Shown here: in pieces, positions 1 to 6,480 of the stretch
Layout of the letters: each line of letters starts with the position of its first letter
Numbering within the stretch: position 1 is the stretch's first letter
Assembly (NCBI GenBank): GCA_964242945.1
Contig: CAXTCF010000126.1
Span: 1-11,134 of the forward strand
Direction of reading: 5' to 3'
DNA: 11,134 nucleotides
Origin: Mesorhizobium_B sp964242945
GTDB taxonomy: Bacteria > Pseudomonadota > Alphaproteobacteria > Rhizobiales > Rhizobiaceae
The notes under the pieces: model-generated
What the model saw: only the letters and a program-made list of their open reading frames with translations
What the model was told of the DNA's origin: nothing
The model's database searches: none
Position numbers and translations under genes: made by a program

Positions 1-24
1 TGCGGCGACAGCCCAGCATTGCCC

Positions 25-960
25 CTATGCAGGCTGGCCGTGCAGCACGTCTCCTTCGGCTTGCCTCACCGCATCGGCCCCGGACTCAACGAAGAACCGC
101 TCGTCTTCGGCCGGGTCGAAGCGCTCCCGCGTGTTGGCCGGGATATGGCTGATCTCGCCGATGAACAGCGTCTCGCCGCAATCGGTGTAGAAATCTACGC
201 GAACATACTCGAACTCGCGGCCGATGGTTTCGGCCACCGAAAGCATCCGGTCCAGCAGCTTGGGGCGCAGCCAGCCGCCGGCATCCCATTCCGGGGCAGC
301 CGGATAGTCCCGCGATGCGAGCCGGAGCCGCTGCCAGTGGCGGTCGAAATACATCCAGCGCCCGCCGCCGTCGCCGAACCGGCTCACCGCCACCTCCACG
401 AGATGCGCCTTGCCGCCATAGACGTGCAGCTTGTAGTCGTTGCAATAGCCGTCGTTGAGCTTCAGCCAGGGCTCGATGATGATCTTGGGCTCCAGCCTGA
501 GATAGTGCCGCTCGCCGGTCATCACCCCGAAATTCTGCCGCATCCACGCCTTCATTCGATGCCGGTCATGCTCCGACACTTTGCCGTCCGCGCCGACGAA
601 GACGACGTGTCCCGACATGTGGGTCGGCTTGACCACCGCGTTCGGCGGAAAGCGGTAGGCGCCGATCTCGGAGGCATCGCGGATGACGCCCAGGGTGGGG
701 ATGCCGAGATCCAGGCCCGTCGCTCCCCGGACGTAGAGCTTCACGAACTCCTTGTCGGAGGTAAACGCCCTGAGCACATAGTCGGACTCCGTGGCGCGCA
801 GGCGGAACAGCAAATCGTTCAAGTACCGCGTCTTGCGGAACCTCGGCAGTCTTCTGTGCCGGCAGATAAAGACCATGGCCTCATACAGGTTGGAAATCAG
901 CCAGGACCTGAACAGAAGCGAAGCGAAAGGAATAAATTTAACTAAATTGAACCTGATCAT
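25..960 (-). CDS. TupA-like ATP-grasp ligase (polysaccharide-associated)
   Basis: Predicted cytoplasmic 311-residue ATP-grasp protein of the TupA-like family. ATP-grasp enzymes join a carboxylate to an amine or similar nucleophile through an acyl-phosphate; the namesake TupA belongs to teichuronopeptide synthesis in alkaliphilic bacilli. Visible motifs: the ATP-binding lysine in VVKPTHMSGH (K111), IIEPW (E163), NDYKLHVYGG (residues 174-183) and a C-terminal metal/ATP site with RVDFY (254-258), GEISHIPANTRERFDP and the E269/N276 pair. All expected catalytic positions look intact. The ATG at 960 is preferred because GGAG lies 10 nt upstream; a GTG at 978 would add six residues. It is divergent from the initiating glycosyltransferase gene, with an AT-rich spacer between them. 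The local neighbourhood suggests it decorates the polysaccharide, for example by amidating a uronic acid, but neither substrate nor product can be read from sequence. Its N-terminal end is AT-richer than the rest of the window. Confidence 0.85.
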   Translation of the reverse strand: MIRFNLVKFIPFASLLFRSWLISNLYEAMVFICRHRRLPRFRKTRYLNDLLFRLRATESDYVLRAFTSDKEFVKLYVRGATGLDLGIPTLGVIRDASEIGAYRFPPNAVVKPTHMSGHVVFVGADGKVSEHDRHRMKAWMRQNFGVMTGERHYLRLEPKIIIEPWLKLNDGYCNDYKLHVYGGKAHLVEVAVSRFGDGGGRWMYFDRHWQRLRLASRDYPAAPEWDAGGWLRPKLLDRMLSVAETIGREFEYVRVDFYTDCGETLFIGEISHIPANTRERFDPAEDERFFVESGADAVRQAEGDVLHGQPA

Positions 961-970
961 CGCTCGCCGT

Positions 971-974
971 CTCC
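971..974 (-). promoter_or_regulatory. Shine-Dalgarno for the ATP-grasp gene
   Basis: GGAG on the minus strand, 10 nt before the ATG at 960. It falls inside the six-codon extension that a GTG start at 978 would create, and is the reason for choosing the shorter protein. Confidence 0.5.
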
Positions 975-988
975 GCACCGATCTTTAC

Positions 989-994
989 ATTATA
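989..994 (-). promoter_or_regulatory. Candidate -10 box (TATAAT) for the ATP-grasp gene
   Basis: A perfect TATAAT on the minus strand in an unusually AT-rich stretch of an otherwise GC-rich window, about 30 nt before the ATG at 960. Transcription would begin near 982 and leave a leader of roughly 20 nt, consistent with the ATG at 960 and its GGAG. The -35 region is weak: TTGCAG with a short 14-nt spacer, or TGATTG at 17 nt. The whole non-coding stretch between the divergent genes (about 961-1130) shows no convincing plus-strand -35/-10 pair that I can identify. Confidence 0.4.
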
Positions 995-1130
995 TTTTCC
1001 TTACTTCGCTGCAATCACCGCATTTACCAAATCGCCGACGCGGTTAACGCGCCGGCTGGCATGGAGTCTGCCTCGCTTGTCGCGTGCAGCGCCGCAAGGC
1101 GTCTCAGGCAAACAGATGCAGGCCCGCGCC

Positions 1131-2606
1131 ATGACCGATTTCAGCTTCCCCGAACCAGGAAGGGACGACGCCGTTCCGAAATGGCACGGCGCGCCTCTCG
1201 TGCCGGGACGCCGGTCCCCGGCGCTGCGCAGCACCAAGGTGCTGCTGGACCTGCTCATGCTCAGCGAGATCGCGGTGGTGCACTTGTGCGGGACCGTCGC
1301 GGCTGCGCTCTATGTCGGCGGCCAACTCGGCGTCGCGAACTACTACGGCGCCTATGCCAACCTCCTGCTGATGCTGCCCATCGTGTTCGGGCTGATGCTG
1401 AAATGGCGCGGCTATTACGAGGTCGCGACGGTGCGGGACTTCGCCGGCTCGCTAGGATCGGTGCTTACGACGCTGATCGGCGCGTTCTTCCTCCTGGTCG
1501 TGTTCACCTTCGCGCTGCGCGAAGCCAACGAGTATTCGCGCGTCTGGTATGCGCTCTGGCTGGCAAGCGCCGCCGCGGCGATCGTCGTGACCCGCACAAG
1601 CGCTTCAGTGCTGCTCGACCAGGCTGCCCGGCGCGGGCTGGTGCGCCGCCGCGCCGCGATCTGGGGCGAGGCGGCGCGCGTGCAGGGCATGGTGGCGGCG
1701 CTTGCCCGCTTCAACCCGGAAATCGAAGTGCTCGCGACGTTCGAGGAGGAAGCCGGCCGCGAGAAGGGCGAAGGCGTGAAGGCCCCCGCGCTTTCCCGGC
1801 TTTTGCAGTTCGGCAGGGATCACGACCTCGACATGGTGATCCTGGCGCGCGGCAATCTGGACGAGTCGGTCGAAAGCGCCCTTCTCGACCTGCGCGTCAT
1901 GCCGGCCGAGATCTACCTGAAACTGGGGAGCGCGCGCAGCCCGCTGCCGTTCCGCGCGGTGGCTTCGCTGGCAGGCCTCCAGCTTCTGATGGTGCAGCGC
2001 CGGCCGATCGCGGGATGGAACACGCTGCTGAAGGCGATCGAGGACTACACCCTCGCCGCGCTCGCCCTTTTCCTGTTCACGCCGCTTCTTCTCGTGCTGG
2101 CGCTGCTGATCAAGCTGGACAGCCCCGGCCCGGTCTTCTTCAAGCAGCGGCGCAACGGCTTCAACCAGCGCGTCTTTTCCGTGTGGAAGTTCCGGACGAT
2201 GCGCGTGATGGAGGAAGGCGACAGCTTCGTCCAGGCCGTCAAAGGCGACAGCCGGGTCACGCGGGTGGGGAAATTCCTGCGCAAGACGAGCCTCGACGAG
2301 CTGCCGCAGCTCATCAACGTCCTGAAGGGCGACATGTCGATCGTCGGCCCCCGGCCGCACCCGCTTGCCCTTAACGACCAGTACATGGAGATCGTCGAAA
2401 GCTACGGCAGCCGCCACAAGGTCAAGCCGGGCATCACGGGCTGGGCCCAGATCAAGGGTTTTCGCGGTCCCACCGCCGACCCCGAACTGATGCGCCGCCG
2501 CGTCGAGTTCGACATCGACTACATCGACAACTGGTCGATCTGGTTCGACCTCAGGATCATCCTGGCCACGCCCTTCATGGGCCTGATACACGAGAACGCG
2601 CTGTAG
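1131..2606 (+). CDS. Polyprenyl-phosphate sugar-1-phosphate transferase (WcaJ/GumD/ExoY type)
   Basis: Inner-membrane initiating enzyme that transfers a hexose-1-phosphate (typically glucose or galactose) from UDP-sugar to undecaprenyl phosphate, starting repeat-unit assembly. From the ATG at 1131 it has 491 residues, normal for the long WcaJ/GumD form: four N-terminal membrane segments (about 37-62, 74-92, 106-129, 137-156), a cytoplasmic Rossmann-like region, a fifth hydrophobic segment (about 307-329), then the bacterial sugar transferase domain with DSPGPVFF (from 330), KFRTM (353-357), the catalytic Asp-Glu of SLDELPQ (389-390), GPRPH (406-410) and KPGITGWAQ (432-440). The start is uncertain: ATG 1116 and TTG 1077 (GGAG 10 nt before it) are in frame, but codons 1077-1130 have lower third-position GC. 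It is alone on the plus strand, convergent with the GT4 gene, so it is transcribed apart from the main operon. The sugar specificity is not deducible. Confidence 0.93.
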   Translation: MTDFSFPEPGRDDAVPKWHGAPLVPGRRSPALRSTKVLLDLLMLSEIAVVHLCGTVAAALYVGGQLGVANYYGAYANLLLMLPIVFGLMLKWRGYYEVATVRDFAGSLGSVLTTLIGAFFLLVVFTFALREANEYSRVWYALWLASAAAAIVVTRTSASVLLDQAARRGLVRRRAAIWGEAARVQGMVAALARFNPEIEVLATFEEEAGREKGEGVKAPALSRLLQFGRDHDLDMVILARGNLDESVESALLDLRVMPAEIYLKLGSARSPLPFRAVASLAGLQLLMVQRRPIAGWNTLLKAIEDYTLAALALFLFTPLLLVLALLIKLDSPGPVFFKQRRNGFNQRVFSVWKFRTMRVMEEGDSFVQAVKGDSRVTRVGKFLRKTSLDELPQLINVLKGDMSIVGPRPHPLALNDQYMEIVESYGSRHKVKPGITGWAQIKGFRGPTADPELMRRRVEFDIDYIDNWSIWFDLRIILATPFMGLIHENAL

Positions 2607-2610
2607 CGCG
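2597..2610. repeat. 14-nt GC inverted repeat across the stop codon (weak terminator candidate)
   Basis: CGCGCT, a 2-nt centre, then AGCGCG: a perfect 6+6 inverted repeat spanning the TAG of the initiating transferase gene, in the 13-nt space before the convergent GT4 stop. No U-tract follows on either strand, and the short centre would cost one base pair to form a hairpin loop. It could slow polymerases from both sides, but a coincidence in GC-rich sequence is equally possible. Confidence 0.25.
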
Positions 2611-2619
2611 ACTGGGCTC

Positions 2620-3834
2620 TCAGGCCGGAAGCGCCACCGGCGTGCCGCGCGCGGCGTGCCGGCGGCGCTCGATCGCGGCCCTGTAGATCGCCTCGGTCTG
2701 CGGCAGGATGACGGAAGGCTGGAAGCGCGCCGCAAAGGTTTGCGCCGCCGCCGCACACATCGCAGCATGCCGCTCGCCCTGCCGGAGCATCGCCGTCATG
2801 GCCTCGGAAAGCGCGGCCGCGTCGCCAGGGGGAACCAGCAGGCCGTCGCGCTCTTGCGTGACGATCTCGGCCAAGCCGCCGATCCGCGAGACAACCGCCG
2901 GCGTTCCCACGGAAAAAGCCTCCATCGGCGTACGGCCGAACGGCTCGCTCCAAAGCGCTGCGTTGACCACCGCGCAGGCGCCGGCCATCTCTTCGCGCAA
3001 GTCGGCAAAGGCAAGCTGGCCCGCGAAGCGGATGCTAGGGTCATCTCCCGCCAGCGCCTTCAGCCTCGCCTCGTCCGGGCCTGTGCCCGCGATAATGAGC
3101 GAGGCGGCGGGCTGCGGCATCCGCTTCCAGGCTGCGATGAGAACGTCGAAGCCTTTTTCAGGCGTCAGCCGGCCGGGCGCCACGATCCGCGGCAGCCGCT
3201 CCGCGCGCGGCGAAGCCGGGGGTTGAGCCAAAGTGTTGTCCCGAACGTGGATGCGCCCAAGCGGCAGCCCGGACGCGGCAAAGCTGTCGCGCACATGGCG
3301 CGAAATCGCGACATAGGCGTCGATCGCTTCCGCAAAGGTGCCAAGCGCCTTGTGGACGCCGACCATCAGCGCGGGCGCGGCGCTGGCGAGCCGGCCTCCG
3401 CGATAGCAGCCGCGCACGACGCCGCGCCAGGGCAGCGGGCTCGCCGCGCAGTCGCGGCAGTCCTTGCCCTTGCGGAAGAAGGTCGAGTTGACGCACATCA
3501 GGCGGAAGTTGCGGAGGTGCTGCACCGTGGCGACGCCTTCCGCCGCGGCGACGCGGTGGACGACCGGCGAAAGCTGCGGGAAGAAGTTCTGGACGTGCAG
3601 CACGTCGTAGCGCCTGGCTCGGAGCCTGATGCGCAACTCATACGCCGCGCGCCGCGACCAGACCGCGCGAACGCCGGCCTTGAGCGTTTCCGCCACGCCG
3701 GCGACGGCGTCGTTGGACACCTGCCAGAGATCGACCTCGTGGCCGCCGGTTTGCAGCATCGCGGCTTCCGCAAGCGTCGATTGGTCCTCGCCGCCCGGCA
3801 TGAGGTAGCGGTTGTGCGCCATGAGGATGCGCAT
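2620..3834 (-). CDS. Family 4 (GT-B) glycosyltransferase with four-cysteine motif
   Basis: Predicted cytoplasmic or membrane-associated retaining glycosyltransferase of 404 residues, a usual GT4 length, probably adding one sugar to the lipid-linked repeat unit. The N-terminal Rossmann half begins MRILMAHNRY with a GGEDQST loop (14-20). The C-terminal half carries APGRLTPEKG (about 219-228), AGTGPDE and the GT4 E-x7-E signature (E287 in SEPFG, E295 in PMEAF), followed by GLLVPPGD. Cysteines 114, 126, 129 and 143 form a C-x11-C-x2-C-x13-C cluster in the acceptor half, seen in a subset of GT4 enzymes from polysaccharide loci. It is last in the minus-strand operon. The polymerase stop and this start share one base (TGATG); a GTG immediately before would give a 4-nt overlap. 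No clear Shine-Dalgarno is visible, so translation may depend on coupling. Donor and acceptor sugars are unknown. Confidence 0.9.
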   Translation of the reverse strand: MRILMAHNRYLMPGGEDQSTLAEAAMLQTGGHEVDLWQVSNDAVAGVAETLKAGVRAVWSRRAAYELRIRLRARRYDVLHVQNFFPQLSPVVHRVAAAEGVATVQHLRNFRLMCVNSTFFRKGKDCRDCAASPLPWRGVVRGCYRGGRLASAAPALMVGVHKALGTFAEAIDAYVAISRHVRDSFAASGLPLGRIHVRDNTLAQPPASPRAERLPRIVAPGRLTPEKGFDVLIAAWKRMPQPAASLIIAGTGPDEARLKALAGDDPSIRFAGQLAFADLREEMAGACAVVNAALWSEPFGRTPMEAFSVGTPAVVSRIGGLAEIVTQERDGLLVPPGDAAALSEAMTAMLRQGERHAAMCAAAAQTFAARFQPSVILPQTEAIYRAAIERRRHAARGTPVALPA

Positions 3835-5192
3835 CACGCCGCTGCCAGCGGCCCCGGCCCTGGCCGCCGCACCGCCTGAAACGGGAAGGCCGCAACGCGC
3901 GCTTGGCGCTCGGTCTGCAACGCCAGGAAGCCGATCAGCACGAAGCTTAAGTTGTCGAAGAAGGTGGACCAGAGGATGACCGACTCCATCGCGTTGCGCC
4001 CGATGGCATAGAACACGACGGCAAGATAAAAGATCGTGTGCAATGCCGGCCGCAGCCCGGACCGCGCACAGGCAGCGAAGACGCCGCCGATTGTGAGGAT
4101 CAGCAGGACGAACCCCGCAAGGCCGAGATCGATGAGGACGTCGAAGAACCCGCTATGGCTGCTGCCGATCGTGCGGACGAACTCGATCTCGGCGCTGTAT
4201 TTCGGCGAGTCCGGCCCGATGCTCCAGAAGCTGCGGTAGCCGTGGCCGAGCCAGGGGCGCTCAGTGATGTGCCCCGCCGCAAAGTTCCAGACATCGGTGC
4301 GCCCGGTAAAGGTCTCGTCGCCGAACAGCAGGGTCAGCACGTCGCCGCTGTCGAAGCGCCAGAACTGGGCGGCGACCACGACAAGCGCCGCCGCGAAGAC
4401 CGTGCCGCCGATCAGGAAGGCAAAGATGTTCACCGCAGCTAAGCGGGATGCGCCGTAAAGCGCGATCGCGAGCACCGGGGCGAAAACGGCAAGCGCCAGC
4501 GCGGTCTTCGACTCGCTGATCACCAGCAGGAAGATGGCTCCCGCACTGCCCAGAACGGCAGCAACGCGGGTCGGCCACCCGCCCTTCACGACAAAGAAGC
4601 AGGTGAACAGGAAGCCGCAGGCGGCTGCGCTGCCCAGCGTGTTCTTGTAGGGATAAATCCCTTGGTGCCCGATCGGGCCGGGCGGACGGACGACAGCGGT
4701 CAGCACGTTCACGCCGATCACGACGAGAAAAAGCACGAACAGGTGTTTCAGGATCATCCCCGGATCGCCGGAAACGGCAACCGCCAGGGCTAAGGTGGTG
4801 CACAGGAGGATCTGGTAGATCGTCAGCGTCAGCGACGGCGCCGGGTCCAGCGCCCAGGCAGCGGAGGCGAGCGCCAGCAGGAAGAAGGCTGCAAGCGGCG
4901 CCATGACCACGCCTGGCGCAACCATCGGCCGGGCGGAGCGCGCCGCCGTCCAAAGCGTGATCGCCAGGGCGCAAAGGCCGGGAATGACGAGCTTCGTCAG
5001 GATCGTGGACTTGGGCTCGCCTTCCAGCGCGTAGCCGCCGACATCCACTTCGACCACCGGGTTGAGGTTGAGCAGGGGATCGATCAGCGCGGAATAGCCG
5101 ATCAGCACCGCGGGCAAGGCCGACGCGATCCGCCGGACCCAAGCCAGATCCGCCGTCCGGCCCCTCGCCCCTCGCCAATCCACCGCGCTCAC
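3834..5192 (-). CDS. Wzy-like polysaccharide polymerase (O-antigen ligase/polymerase family)
   Basis: A 452-residue integral membrane protein with roughly ten or more hydrophobic segments, fitting the O-antigen ligase/Wzy/ExoQ family that joins lipid-linked repeat units on the periplasmic face. Family landmarks: GHQGIYPYKNTLGS (about 175-188), SESKTAL (226-232), FTGRTDVWNFA (295-305), GHGYRSFW (316-323) and SSHSGFFDVLIDLGLAG (344-360), which together match the periplasmic loop and C-terminal core. Its position between flippase and GT4 genes favours polymerase over lipid A-core ligase, although the families cannot be separated from sequence alone. It starts with GTG at 5192, supported by GGAGAAG 5 nt upstream, and the start overlaps the flippase stop by 4 nt (GTGA). 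Confidence 0.85.
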   Translation of the reverse strand: MSAVDWRGARGRTADLAWVRRIASALPAVLIGYSALIDPLLNLNPVVEVDVGGYALEGEPKSTILTKLVIPGLCALAITLWTAARSARPMVAPGVVMAPLAAFFLLALASAAWALDPAPSLTLTIYQILLCTTLALAVAVSGDPGMILKHLFVLFLVVIGVNVLTAVVRPPGPIGHQGIYPYKNTLGSAAACGFLFTCFFVVKGGWPTRVAAVLGSAGAIFLLVISESKTALALAVFAPVLAIALYGASRLAAVNIFAFLIGGTVFAAALVVVAAQFWRFDSGDVLTLLFGDETFTGRTDVWNFAAGHITERPWLGHGYRSFWSIGPDSPKYSAEIEFVRTIGSSHSGFFDVLIDLGLAGFVLLILTIGGVFAACARSGLRPALHTIFYLAVVFYAIGRNAMESVILWSTFFDNLSFVLIGFLALQTERQARVAAFPFQAVRRPGPGPLAAA

Positions 5193-6466
5193 GATGTCTT
5201 CTCCGCATAGTTGCGGTTAGGCCTTTGCTCGACGGTGCCTCCAACAGGCTTGGCAACCGCAACTTCAGTGCGGGGACTGCGCAAGAGCAGAAGCAGCGTC
5301 ACCGTGAAGCCGACATCGCCGACGAGCAGGATCACCACCGCCGTTTGCAGCGGCACGGGCAGCACGAGGCAGGTCATCGCGGCAAGCACCGCCACCGTGT
5401 TGACGACGCTGACGGTCGCCAGTTCCCCAAATCGGTCCAGCGCGCGGTAGAGCCAGTGCAGGCACCAGACCGGCGCGTTGACGGCGGTAAGGACGCACCA
5501 GGCGACAAGGCTGTCCGCCACCTGCGGGTATCGGCCTTTCAGCAGGTGCACGTCGATCAGCGGCCAGGCGAGGAACAGCGCAAGCGCGTAGGCGACACCC
5601 ATCGCTGTCAGCAGCAGCGCGACGCGGCGGCAGATGTCCAACGCTGCCTGCGTTTCGCCGCGGTGGCAGTGAAGGGCCATGCGGGGCAGCACCACGCGGC
5701 CGACCGCCATCGAGATCAGCGACATCGGGCTGGTCAGCATGCGTCCGACATGCATGGCCGAGGTGGCCGACAGCCCGCGGATGGCCTCAACGATGAAGAG
5801 GAAGGTGCGCGACCGCAACTCCGCCGCGACCCCGATCACCAGGCTCCAGCCGCCCATGCCGAGATGGCCGCGATAGCCCGGCAGAGCGCCAGCCATCCCC
5901 CTGCGCGTGAGGTGAAGGCGCGGGCCCCAGACGAGCGCGGCGCCGCCATGGGCGAGCGCCATCGCCCAGAGGCAGGCCTGCTCCCCTGGAAGCACTTTCC
6001 AAAGCGGCAGCAGCAGGAGCATGGTGAGCACCGCGGCGCTCGCGTTCATGGCGAAGCACCGGCTCATCTCGGACAGCGCGATGGAAGCCGCGCGGGCGAG
6101 TTCCCGCAGCAGGCCGCTGACGGTCATCGCCGCCGTCGCAACGCCCAGTTCCCAGCTCCAGCCGAGCACGAAGGTGGCGACCGCCGTAGCAAGCACGGCG
6201 CCGAGCGCCAGCCAGGCCGCCACCGCCGACACCTGGCCGATCGTCCGCTCCTGCTCGTCCCGTGTCCGGCCATAGACCCGGTTGGCAAGGACGGCCCCTG
6301 CCAGAGAGTCCTGCAAGGTCAGGAAGGCGAAATAGAGCGAGGTCGCGAGCGCGAAGCGGCCGACCTGTTCCGGCGTTCCCAGCCAGACCAGGATGCCGCC
6401 GAGCGCCAGCGACTGCGCGCTCAGGATGCCCTGGTCGGCGACGGAGATGATGAGCGCGCGCCGCAC
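5189..6466 (-). CDS. Wzx-like polysaccharide flippase (MOP superfamily)
   Basis: A 425-residue multispanning membrane protein with about twelve hydrophobic stretches and few long loops, the size and pattern of Wzx/RfbX-type lipid-linked oligosaccharide flippases. The recognisable N-terminal pattern is a first helix followed by WLGTPEQVGRFALATSLYF, resembling the GxxxxGxxa region after the first helix of this family. Assignment rests mainly on topology, length and context (Wzz, polymerase and glycosyltransferases alongside), because Wzx proteins diverge strongly. It uses a GTG start 14 nt after the Wzz-like gene's TAA, with a strong GGAGAAG between. Its 3' end overlaps the polymerase start by 4 nt. 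The C-terminal tail after the last helix is hydrophilic (about 30 residues). Alternative: another MATE-like or lipid II flippase-like transporter, less likely here. Confidence 0.8.
   Translation of the reverse strand: MRRALIISVADQGILSAQSLALGGILVWLGTPEQVGRFALATSLYFAFLTLQDSLAGAVLANRVYGRTRDEQERTIGQVSAVAAWLALGAVLATAVATFVLGWSWELGVATAAMTVSGLLRELARAASIALSEMSRCFAMNASAAVLTMLLLLPLWKVLPGEQACLWAMALAHGGAALVWGPRLHLTRRGMAGALPGYRGHLGMGGWSLVIGVAAELRSRTFLFIVEAIRGLSATSAMHVGRMLTSPMSLISMAVGRVVLPRMALHCHRGETQAALDICRRVALLLTAMGVAYALALFLAWPLIDVHLLKGRYPQVADSLVAWCVLTAVNAPVWCLHWLYRALDRFGELATVSVVNTVAVLAAMTCLVLPVPLQTAVVILLVGDVGFTVTLLLLLRSPRTEVAVAKPVGGTVEQRPNRNYAEKTS
5198..5204 (-). promoter_or_regulatory. Shine-Dalgarno for the polymerase gene
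   Basis: GGAGAAG on the minus strand, 5 nt before the GTG at 5192 and inside the 3' end of the flippase gene. The same heptamer stands at the same distance before the flippase GTG, and supports the GTG start. Confidence 0.6.
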
Positions 6467-6471
6467 GATCG

Positions 6472-6478
6472 CTTCTCC
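6472..6478 (-). promoter_or_regulatory. Shine-Dalgarno for the flippase gene
   Basis: GGAGAAG on the minus strand, 5 nt before the GTG at 6466 and just after the TAA of the Wzz-like gene. It decides for this GTG start. Confidence 0.6.
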
Positions 6479-6480
6479 GC

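Noticed and set aside
1..24. Short stretch between the left edge and the ATP-grasp stop
   Set aside because: Too short to support a gene or a terminator; nothing recognisable.
1605..2768. Minus-strand open frame of about 390 codons opposite the initiating transferase gene
   Set aside because: No domain motifs and Arg/His/Asp-rich composition; the plus strand carries all sugar transferase signatures.
2656..3879. Plus-strand open frame of about 400 codons antisense to the GT4 gene
   Set aside because: The protein is rich in Arg, His, Ala and Pro with no motif, while the opposite strand has a complete GT4 enzyme.
4231..4245. TGCGGTAGCC resembling the ops element of JUMPstart sequences
   Set aside because: It mismatches the GGCGGTAGCGT core, is on the strand opposite to the operon and sits within the polymerase gene. 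No JUMPstart was seen elsewhere.
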